The notes under the pieces are model-generated. The model saw only the letters and a list, made by a program, of their open reading frames with translations. It made no database searches and had not been told where the DNA came from. The position numbers and the translations under genes were made by a program. 64,000 nucleotides of DNA, taken from Monosporascus cannonballus. Lineage: Eukaryota > Ascomycota > Sordariomycetes > Xylariales. The stretch lies in assembly GCA_004154925.1 (NCBI GenBank), contig QJNS01000118.1, positions 128,822-192,821 on the forward strand. The letters are read 5' to 3'. This document shows positions 25,429-37,080 of this stretch, piece by piece; position 1 is the stretch's first letter, and each line of letters opens with the position of its first letter.

Positions 25429-28400
25429 TTACCTCAGGTAGCTCAGGCCTCCGCAGCTCGTTTTCCCAATTTCTTCAAAGTTACTCAAATACCGCCCCAT
25501 AACGCTAAATATTAACTAATCAAATCCTAAATCCCCGTAACGAACCAGCAAGGCCTAAGTTATAATTACGTAAAAACGGTTTCGTTTAAAATATTTACTT
25601 TTTTAAAAAAACAAAAATCCGTAATAACTTAATAACAAAACGTTTTTTTATAAATATATATATATATATACTGTTATTTTTGTTATAACGTATTATTAAT
25701 ATTATTCTAATTTTAATTAAAATTTATTTGTTATTTTTAAATTTTAACGCATATAATAATTATAACCTAAACCCGTTACGTTATTATTATTTTTTTCAAA
25801 ATACGATAAATCCGAATTTTTCCATTTTTACCGGGCTACGGCTTTAAAACAAAATATACCTATACGTATTTTAAATTTCTGGCATTAATATAAAATAATT
25901 AATATTACGTTTAAAATTTTTATTCGTAATTAAATTTTTTATAACGATTTAAATTAAATTATTAATTTAACTATTTGGGTTAATTAATTAATTAATGTTT
26001 TAAAGAAAAAATAAATATGCGAAAAATTATTAATATGCGAAAATAAATAAAAACCTTTAATTACGGTTAATTAAAACCCCATTATACATAAATACCATAA
26101 TATATTATACGGGGAATTTGTAATTTTCGTAAAAGGGCATAAATTTGGTCGTTAATCGAAAAAAATATTATTTAAAATTAAAATAATTTATATTACCTTA
26201 AACGAAAATTAATATTGTGTAAAAACGTTTGCCCTTAAGTAATATAAATTTTTAAATCAAATAATTATATATTTTAAGAAAAAATAATAATCGTATAATA
26301 TAAAACGAAAATTAAAATAATTTCGTAATAATAATAATACAGATATTTTTATACATGTTTTTTATAATTTTAATTATTATATTTAAATTAATTTCCAAAG
26401 TTAACGGCAATAATTTGCTTTATTTATTAAGTAAATCTTTTTTATTTTTGAGTTTCTTATAAAATAATATCAATATATTAAGGAAGTTAAATATTTAGAA
26501 ATATTATTATTTGTTAAATAAAAATATAATATAATTAACGGAAAAATTTAAAATAATTATATTAATTCCTTTATAATTGTATAATTTTAATTAAGATAAA
26601 TTATTTTTTATAATTAGGTATAATAAGGTAATATCGTATTTTGGTACGATAATTTTAATATTTAAAATTATATGGGTAATATAACGTTTCGATACGATAC
26701 CGTTATACGGAATATTATTACCGCCTTTGTCCGCTATTATAGCCGTATCCTTAAAAAAAGTTAAAGTAATTTATATTCCGGCTTAATTAATATTATAAAA
26801 TAAAATGGTTTTATAAAATATTATAATAATATTTAATACCGCTTAATACTTTTTATTAATTTGTAATTAATATTATTCGGATTTTATTTTTTGCTTTTAT
26901 TAATACGTTTTATAAACGTAATAAATAAAAGTTTTCTGGTTTTCCCAAATTAAAATATATTTTATATAATAAATATTATTCGATTTTATTAAGTATAATT
27001 AACGAAAATAAAGGTATTATTAATAATATTTATAATATTTAGCGAAAGTTTTTCTAAAAAATATATAAATTTAAAAAAAGTTAATTTTATAGATTTTCAA
27101 AATAGTTTTATTTTATTTATAAAAACTAAAAAATAATTAGTTATATTCGGAAAATATAGGCTAATTAAGTCGAAATAACCGATTTATACGATAAAAAACG
27201 GTAATTCCTTTTTATTTTTATTTATTCTATATATAAATAAATTTTTTGCTTATATTTATATATATTTATTAGCCCGATAATATAATTGGGATATATAAAA
27301 TATAAATAATTTTAATAACGAATTATTAATTTTTAAATAAAATAATGTAATTTTATTAAAAATTGCCAAAGTTTTATTTTTTTGAACGTTTTATTTTTTA
27401 TATATATAATGTTCGTATATTTGCTTTATTTTTATAAAAATTACGTATTTAATACGAATTACTTATAATAAAAGCATTTAACGTATATAGAGTTTTCCGG
27501 AATATTTTAAGTAAAACTTTTTTCGAAAACCAAATTTACCGAATTTATAAAATATTTATATTTCCGGTTAACCGTTATTGAATTTAAATTTATCGCGCAT
27601 AACATATTATCTAAATATTTTGGTTACGCCGGATAAATAAGGAAAATATTATGGGATTTTAATTAAAACTTATTAATAAATAAAGATTTTTCCGACGAAA
27701 AGTTTTTATTATTATTTGTTAATAATACGTTAATTAATAATATAAATAATTTAACAGATAATTAGTAAATATTTTATCTTTTAATTCGAAAATATAACTT
27801 AATTATGTTATTTTTTAAATAATACGGTTTTAATTAAAACGTACTAAATAAAACCTTTTTATCGAATAATTACGGAACCGGAAATATTTTTAATACGGCC
27901 GATATTTTATAAGGCAATAATTTTTTTAACCTTATTAAAAATAATAGTTAATTATTATTCGATATTATTTTTATTAATAAAAAATTTCGAAATTATTATT
28001 TTTTTTTTAAAAAAACTTAGGTTTATTTATATTTTCGTATATTATACGATATGGCGATATTAATTATATTAAATAATTAAAATCGATATTATTATTCCTT
28101 TTTTATAAGGACGGTTAATTTAATTATAGCAAAAAACTATTTTATTTCGATTAAACATTACGTTTTATAATATTAAATTAAATATTTATTAATTTGATTT
28201 TAATATCAAATTTAATTCCGACAAAATTCCAAAAAAAATCTAAAAAGTATTTGATCAAAAAAGCGAACATTATAATTTATAGTTTATTAACAAATTCCGC
28301 CGATCGAAAAATAATATATATAATATTAATATTATTTTTTCCGAAATTCGTTTTTAATTAAATACTATATATCTTTATAACGCGAATTTTATGTCCGTTA

Positions 28401-31400
28401 TGTTTTTTCGCGAAATAAACGTTACGTTATTCGAGATTTTCGTAACTAAATTTTTGAACGCGCCTATTTTTTATTTCGAAATTTTTAGCTTATTAAAGGA
28501 TATCCGTTTCGGATTTAAAAAAACGGCTAAAATTCCGAAAATATTTTAGCCAAAAGTCGTAAAATTATGGAAATTGAGTTTATTAATTTTAATAATACCA
28601 TATTTATTATTAACGACGGAAGTAAATTTAATTGGGTAAATACGGTAAAGGATGAAAATTAACTTATAAATAACTTTAATATAATTATGCGAAAGTTTTT
28701 TAATACCGAATTTATTAAGAATAATTTGGTTCCGGACAACCGTAATATTTTGCATATAAAAAAGTTATAATCCCATAATGCAAATTATTAATAACTTAAT
28801 TAATAATTTTAATTAAGGCTGTCCGTTATTATCGTTATCGTTATTAGATAAATAAAATAAGGATTTATTAAACGAAAATAAACCGTTAATATAATTTTGT
28901 ATTTTTTTTTTATTTTATATTTTCCTATAAATAATATAGTATTTATATTTTAGTGTTAATATTAATATAATTTAATTATTTATATAATTTTAATTAACCA
29001 ATTACGGAATCGTTTTATATATTATTTTAATTACTTAATCGTTATATTAACGTAATTTATATATTTTCAGTAATAAAACCGCAAACAAAAAATTAATATT
29101 TTATGATATAATACGTAATATAATTATTAACGAAATTAATATAAATAGTTAAATTTATAATTTATTTAATTTTAATTAATTATATTCTGTTTAAACGTTT
29201 TGTTTTTCGGAAAATCCTATAAAAATATTATATTACTTATAATTAAATATAACGTATAATTTTAAGTTAACTTATATACCTTATTTATAACTAATTTATT
29301 AATTAATATTTTTAAATAGTTTTTAAGGTTTTTTTTTGTTTTACCTTTTTTATACGTTATTATAATTTATATATTAATAACTTTTTTTACGTTTTCGGAT
29401 GCCAAAGTTTTATTCGTTTTATGCGTAATATTTACGTTTAAATCTTTTTAAAAACTTTTATTCGGATTATATAATAATGCCGAATATTTGGAAATTACGT
29501 ATAAATATTTTTCGCCGCGTTTTTACCTATAATTTGCATATTTATTACCCGTATAATTTCGTAAATTATAATATTTATAAAATAATTATATAATATATAT
29601 TTCTTAACCAGACAACCTGGTTTATAAAGTTATAAACCTTTTTTCGTTTTATTTATATAATATCCAATTTATATAATTTTTTCGTTAAATTGCAAAAGTT
29701 ATAATTAATCGAAAGTCCATAATTAATTTAATAATTTAATTATTTATAAAGCGGGTATAATCCGTTATAACGTAAATTTTATTCTGCCGGTTATTATTAT
29801 AGAAACTATTTTGAATTATATTATTAATATATGATGCTTATATAAATATCGTATTTTTCCGTAATAAAAGATTTTATTCGTAATATAAATTTTTTATAAT
29901 ATTACCGAATTTATAAATCTTTAATAATCGTATAATTTTCTTAATTAATATATAGTCGTATTAATACCAAAACGTAAAATATTTACTTTTTTTAATTTTC
30001 TAATATATTAATATAGTTTTTTAATATATATCTAGTATTTAAAATCGATTACGTATAATATATATTTTCCGTAAAAAATATTTTATATTTTAAAATAATC
30101 GAATATTATTTGGTTAATACGAAAATGCTTTAATCGAGATTACGTCGTCGGTTTCGCCTTATAGCAGATTATTTTAATACCGCTTCCGGTTATTTTTTAG
30201 TTAAAGATTTTATTACTTATTTTTAAAGTTATTTCTCGGGGGTAAAATATTTTCATTTTAATATCTGTTACGGCTATTTCTTGGTCCGAGATCTTATTAC
30301 CCGTTCTTAAGCTTATTTTTTAAAGGCAGATTATTTTTCGGGAATATTATTAACGAATTTAATTCTCTTAACCAGGCGAACAGGGTTTTTTGGGTTTATT
30401 CGAAATATATTATCGGAAATTATAGCGGAAATTTCCTTTATTATATCGATAAGCAATTTATCCACCTTTTATAATATCGTAAAATATGTAAAAGTATATA
30501 TTATAATATAAATTTTATGTATTAAGTAAAAAAAATTTAATTAATAATTATTATATCGTAAATAACGTAATGTTCTTTATATATTAAAATATAATAAATA
30601 TTTGGAATTATAAGAAAGTATAATTAATTAAATATTATTAATAATATATTAAATAATTATAATAATTATATTTAATATATATTTAATCGAAATAAATTTA
30701 TAAATTATATTAAAAAATATATATTAAAATATAAATTTCGTATAATTTATATATAATTATTAAATTCTTTTATATGTTATTATTTCGTTATAAAAAAATA
30801 TTATTAATTTTTTTATTTGTATTTAATAACCTATATAAACCTAATAATTTACATATTTATAATTATATAATCCTAAACTTTATATATATTTTAATATTAA
30901 TTATATATATTATTTTGAAATATTTTTATAATTTATTTATTATTTGTAAATTTTATTTATATATTATAAATTTTTATATATTATTTTATTAATAATAATA
31001 ATATCTTCGGCAATTATTTAATATACGAATTTTACCTTATTTATTATATTTTTTATTTTTTTTATTTATATTTTTAATTTTAATTAAGCCGAATTTATAT
31101 TAGTAAATTTATAATATTATTAAATTTTATAATTATAATTATTTATTTATATATATTTAATATTATCTAGTTATTATAATACTATTATTATTATTTAATT
31201 AAACAAAATACGGTAATTATATTTCCAAAATATATAATAATTTAATAAAAATTTAAAACATATATAAAAATTAAAACGACGTTAAATTAATTTTCGATAT
31301 AAATTATATTAATTACGGTATTATTTAACAAAACTTTAATATTATAAGGTTTGTATAAATAAATTTTATTATTATATATCAAAAAACGTAAATTATTTAT

Positions 31401-32060
31401 TATTATATATATATTAACGTATATTTTATTTACGATAATTTCGGAATAATATTTAAATAAATATTTCGAGATTTCGATTATATATATATAATTTATAAAA
31501 AATTAATAAAAAATATATTTATATATTTTAATAATTTTTAAACCTTGTTTTTACTACACCCCGAAAATTTATTAAATAATATATAATATTATTTATTTTT
31601 TTCTTGTATTAAAATATAATAATAAAATTATCGATACGGATAATACGGATTATTAAATAATAAGTTTTTAAAATTACGAAATAAATATTTTTTATATTAT
31701 AAATTTAATTGCCATATATTTTTTAAAAAGCCGTATAATTTAAATTATTAGTCGTTTTTAGGAATTTATAATTTATAACGATTTACATAATATAAATAAT
31801 ATTAGGGATATAATAGTTTTATTATTTTAATTAGGAAAAATATAAAATTATAATATATTTTATCATATATATTATATAGACGGTATTTTTATAATATTAA
31901 ATAAAGCGAAAATCCGTAATTTTACGTAATTAATTATTAAATAAATAATTTTATATAAAGATTAAATTTTTAAATATCGTAATATATTTGATATTAATAT
32001 TAAGGACTTTGGCGGTTATCCGAAATATCCGATTATTATTATATTTATGTAAAATTTTAA

Positions 32061-32330
32061 TATAAAGAAATTTTTAAAACCAGCTAGGAAAAAAACAAAG
32101 AAATCCTTAAAACCAGGCGGAAACCTAATTACGCCGATAAAGAAAAAACGCGGTAAGGGGAAAAAAATTAAATCCGGCCGTTAATTTTTACTAAAGAAAT
32201 CAAAAAGCCCTAATTCGAAAAAAAAAATAATTACCAAAATCTTTAACAAAATAATAATAAGATATACGGACGGTTTCGAAAAATATTAATTAGAACCGTA
32301 CGCCGACAAATATTAATTTTAATTATAAGA
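32061..32330 (+). pseudogene. Basic coding remnant shared by both repeat copies
   Basis: One plus-strand frame is very Lys-rich (KKFLKPARKKTKKSLKP, then PIKKKRGKGKK) and later reads RYTDGFEKY and LEPYADKY. The same frame in copy 2 (48772-49010) keeps the pattern. Differences such as Pro/Leu, Ala/Val and Thr/Ile are those produced by C-to-T change. Stops stand where CAA would be expected. Family and even strand are uncertain, since RIP affects both strands and AT-rich sequence reads as Lys/Asn/Ile by chance. Confidence 0.3.
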
Positions 32331-35300
32331 AAATAAAATTATGAAACGTAATTAATAAAGATTTAATATAAACTCGGGATTTTAAATGTTTTAAATTAAT
32401 ATTTAAAAAAACGGACGTTAAAATAATTATATTAATAATAAAAAAAAACTTTTTTAATATTAATAAAAAATTATTCATATTATTTATTTATTCGTATAAT
32501 CGATTTTTTGCCTTAATTATTCGATTTAAATTAAAGTACCATAAAAGTTATAAATATTAAAAATATTTTAAAAATTAATATAACAAATTCGAAAAAAAAC
32601 CGGAAAATAAAATTTAAAAATTTTAATACGGTATTATAAATTAAAAGTTATAAATTAAAAAGATAATTTGCTAATATTTACGATAAATTATAATTTAAAT
32701 TATATAATACAAAATTCCGTTAATTTTCTTAATTAAAAATATTTATTATATATTTATTATAATATATAATAAATCCGGATTAAAACGAATTAATATTCCG
32801 CATAAAGCTTAATAAATTAAAAATTAATAAAAATAACGAATTTAATAAATAAATAATATATTAATAATTTTAATTAATATTATTTAAATATTTATAATTA
32901 TTACGTTTTACGATTATAATACCGCGCCGAAACCGAACATATTTTTTGTTATTAGTTTTAATTAAAGTTAATAAAATTTCGTTTTTGTTTTTTAATTTAA
33001 TATCGCAATTATTTTTTAATTTATTACTAATATTATTATCCGATAAATATTTTTTTTTTTAATTCGCGTTTTTTTACTTTCGATAAAAATTATTATTTCG
33101 ATTTGTTTTTTTTAATATATTATTTATAATGTCGGATTATAAATTATTATGTTTTGGCGATGCCGGCGATTCCGGTAACGATATAAAAATAAATAAATTA
33201 TGCGAATATAAATATGGTAACGAAAGTAAAGTTAAAAAGTTAAAAATATTTAAAAATAACAGGTTTTACGTTAATATTATAAATAAAGAAATAAAAAAGA
33301 TTTAATTAAAATTTCTTAATACGTCGAAATTTACGCGTATGAATATAGGCGTTATTATAATCAAAATTACGACTTTAAATGACAGAAATATATAAATTAT
33401 ATGCCGGTTTAATATTTAAATTATTAGAATTACCGTTAAATCATTAATTACTAATTTAAACCGAATAACCGTATATAGTATATTTTAACTAGGCGGAAAC
33501 GTAATTTAAGGTAGTTTTGTAATTTTTTCCGATATTTATTAAATTCATAACATAATAATAATTTGTAATTTATATAGATCGGTTTATAATATAAGAATAT
33601 AACGCCATTATTTCCGATTAAGTGAATTTTGTTATTTGTAAAAAGTTACTTATGCTTTTTATAAAATCGAAAATATAATATTTTCGTATATTATATATAA
33701 TATAAAAAATAAGTAATTTTTTAAAATATCATAATATTATTATTTATTAAAGTTAGGAACAGCCTTAATTAATTTAAGTATATTTTAAATTAAATATAAA
33801 CCTTTAATTTTGTTTAATTTATTCGGGAATTTATTAAGCAAAAACCGTTTAAATTTAAGAAAAATAAATATTTATTTTATTTTTTTATCGTTAAACGGAA
33901 ATAATTACGCAAAAAATAACTTATTTGCTCGTTATTTATATTAGGATTTTATTATTTCTTAAGTAATTGTTTTTACCTAACCGGCTTTTGGTTAATTTTA
34001 CGTAAATATTTTCGAATTTAAAGGTTTAAATATATAAAGAAAATTAAATGTATATATATTATAAGAAAGTTTAACCAGAATTAAGTTATTACGGTTTTTT
34101 TAACATAATAATTTCGTTTTTTTAAATATATTAAAATCACTTTATATATATATTTATTATTAAATAACGTATATTATTAAGGCTTTATTTCTATTCGATA
34201 CCGTAAATTAAAATTATTTTATTTTGGAAATTTACGGATAATATTTTAATTAGTTAAAAATTAAAATTAAAATTCGATAATTATTTTGTTTTAATTAGGA
34301 TTATTTGTAATAAATTACGTATTATCCTTTTTATTATCTAAATTTGGTACGTTATTTTTATTATAATTTTTATATTTTTATAAGCAATACGGTTTTTAAT
34401 TTATCGGATTTAAATCGTTTTTATTATTTTAATTTTATATTTATTAAACGTTTAATAAGATATAAATAATATAATTTATTTATAACGAATTATATTTAAT
34501 CGTTTATAATTATGAATCATTTAATCAAATTATTATTATAAATTTTTAAATAAAAAAGTTTATAATATATTTTATTATATTATTCGATTAATATCCGAAA
34601 TATTTATATTTAATTTAAAAGCAATAATAAATATAATAATACGAATAAAATTGTTTAATTATGTTACGTTATTATATATATAAACTTAATTTTCGTAAAA
34701 TATTTCGAAATTATAAAATTTAATAACTTTTTTTATAACCTTTAATAAATATCCCCGATTTATTATAATTTTAATTAAGTAATTACGGATATTTATGGTT
34801 TTTGCTTTATTATTAATATAAATAATAATTTTAATAATAAAATTTAAATTATTAAATTAAATTAAAAAGAATATTATTTAATAACCCGAATATATTAATT
34901 ATTAAGAAATCTAAATACCTTTAATTCGAATATTAACTTTTAGATATAAAAGAAATAATGTTAATTTCGAAATAATTAATATTAAAATGCCGGATTTCCG
35001 TTTTATAATTATATTTAATTAAGCCGTTAACTTAACGAAAACCGCTATATTTCGTAATGTTTTTATAGTATTATGAATAACTATTATATACGTAAATTAA
35101 TATATATAAATAAGGAAAATAAAATGTAAATTATAAATATTAAAATATTTAAACCGAAAATTTTTTTATTTTAATAATAAATATATTTCGTCGATAATAA
35201 CCAAATTATATTATTATTTGAATATAAAATTTATTATAATAATTTAAAATTAATTATTTAATATATATTTAAAACTGATAATAATTATATTATATTATTT

Positions 35301-36154
35301 GCTAATTATACGGTTAAATATGTTTAAATTAAAATTTTTCGTACTTATAAATATTAACATAAAAGTAAAATATAAAATTATTAATATAAGAATTTATTAT
35401 TTTTTGTTAACTTCATTCATAATATAATTTAAATAGTAATTATATTAATTATTAACAAAATAGTTTAAATAATTCAAATTTTTTAAAAATTTATTTTAAT
35501 AACAAAAAAAATATTAAGCTTTTAAAAACTAAATTATATATTATATCGATTTATTTTTTTCGCAAAATACGGTTTTATTTATTAAATATAATATTTAATA
35601 TAAGCCGAATAAACCGATAACGTAAAGTTGTTATAAAGTTATCGGCTGTACATATAATATTAATATATAAGTTAATTACGTTTATATTAATAAAAAAACT
35701 AATAAAAATATTAAATAAAAATAAATATTTTATTTTGAAAAATTAAATATTTGAAAATTTAAGGTATTTATCTTAAATTTTCGAATATATTATGTATATT
35801 TAATTATTTAAAAAAATATATTTCGGAGTTTATTACGGACGATTTTAGGTTTTATATATTATTATTTTAACTTATAAAATTATATTATTATTATATTAAT
35901 TTAAAAAAGGTAAAAAATTATAATATATATTAATCGAGATTTTAAATTATTTTTTATTATAATAATTTTTATTTTATATTAATTAAAATTATTATTATAT
36001 TAAAACATAAAAATTCTAATTTTGCATTAAATTATATAAATTAAAATATTAAAAGTTTTATAATTAATATATATTACTAAAATTAATATTAATAATTTTT
36101 ACGAATTTGTATAAAAACGTATTAAATGGAATAAAAAAATCATAATTTATTAAT

Positions 36155-36313
36155 AGGCCTTATTTTGGAGGTTTTGTTATTTTTATGGGTATTATTCTTA
36201 AAGGAGTTTAGCTAATATATTGGACCCCTGACAGATATTTCTTAATTAAAAGCTATAGCTGTGGCTACGGCTGCTGCGCCGCAGGCGCAGCCACAACCTC
36301 CAAAATGGGGTCC
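36155..36313. repeat. 159-bp inverted-repeat (MITE-like) end unit, copy 1
   Basis: The segment is bounded by 19-bp imperfect inverted repeats at 36155-36173 and 36295-36313, which differ at four positions, all transitions. Its right half holds a perfect 8-bp stem with a 3-base loop (GCTGCGCC-GCA-GGCGCAGC, 36273-36291). The right 80 bp are almost free of RIP, while the left half is mutated. The same unit ends copy 2 at 52879-53037. It could be a nested MITE duplicated with the host repeat, or the structured end of that repeat. Confidence 0.6.
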
Positions 36314-36319
36314 TGATCA

Positions 36320-37080
36320 CGATAAAGCAACGGGAAATTACTTTCTTATCGGGCGAATCCGGATTTTCTATGCAAAAAACGATAAGAAAAAAAACCGCCT
36401 TCGTTCTTCTGTTACCATATCATCTCTTAAATCATAATGGAAAACGCAGCCTTTTCGTAATTTTTCGAATTTACTAAATTTTTCCTATAGCATTTTAACG
36501 ATAAACGAAATATTTATTAGCTCGGGCGGCCGGGTACGTTTTATATAAAGTATTCGTCAAAACAAAATATTAACAAATAATACCTCCGGTTATTTTATTT
36601 AAGGGCTTTTTTGGCGAAACGTAATCGTTTAAGTACGTTAATAATTATCAAGTTAATCCTTTTCGCGGTATATTATTTCCTTAATGCAAGCTTACGGAAA
36701 AAACGTTTTATCGTTAATGCGTTAATATTAATATTTGTCTTGCTTTTAAGCTTACGGTACGGATCTCGGGAATAACGCCGGCTTAAATAATAAAAATGCA
36801 AAACTAAGCGACCTTAAGTTAAGTATTAACGGTATCCCCGTGGCAGGTTATGGACTGTTCTATAAGTTATAAAGCGTTAAAATTATTCCCCGATACGTTA
36901 ACGGTTAGTCTTTATGGCTTCGGTTATCTGGGCCCAGATTGCACCTGCAGTTACAGCTTTAACCATGAAGGCCCGGGCTTCCGGACTGAATTCCTTATTA
37001 GGCCGACGGTCGGCGACAAAAACGGAAGCAGATTCATCCAAATCCATATGGTGGTTGTTATGTTATTGGATTAAGAAGGT
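36320..37080. other. Transition from RIP-mutated to normal sequence, no gene
   Basis: G+C rises gradually across this stretch. A 74-codon open frame at 36850-37074 (+) has no signal peptide or domain I recognise. Nothing else is supported. Confidence 0.4.

Larger units (their letters stand above)
25429..36319. mobile_element. Long RIP-mutated repeat, copy 1, class unknown
   Basis: This 10.9-kb segment recurs in the same orientation at 41903-53043. Both copies start TTACCTCAG..AGCTCAGGCCTCC and end AATGGGGTCCTGATCA. They differ chiefly by C-to-T and G-to-A transitions and by two insertions in copy 2. Several frames look like decayed proteins. On the minus strand about 26.5-26.8 kb a frame reads DTAIIADKGGNNIPYNGIV, and about 30.1-30.4 kb a Lys/Arg/Gln-rich frame is broken at likely Gln codons. 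On the plus strand about 32.06-32.16 kb a basic frame reads KKFLKPARKKTKKSLKP. I see no RT, integrase, helicase or LTR motif. It may be a large DNA transposon or a segmental duplication. Confidence 0.9.

Noticed and set aside
25429..36319. Helitron assignment of the long repeat
   Set aside because: There is a 3' hairpin and a CTGA-T end, but the hairpin is 25 bp from the end, the 5' TC end is unclear, and no Rep/helicase motif is readable.
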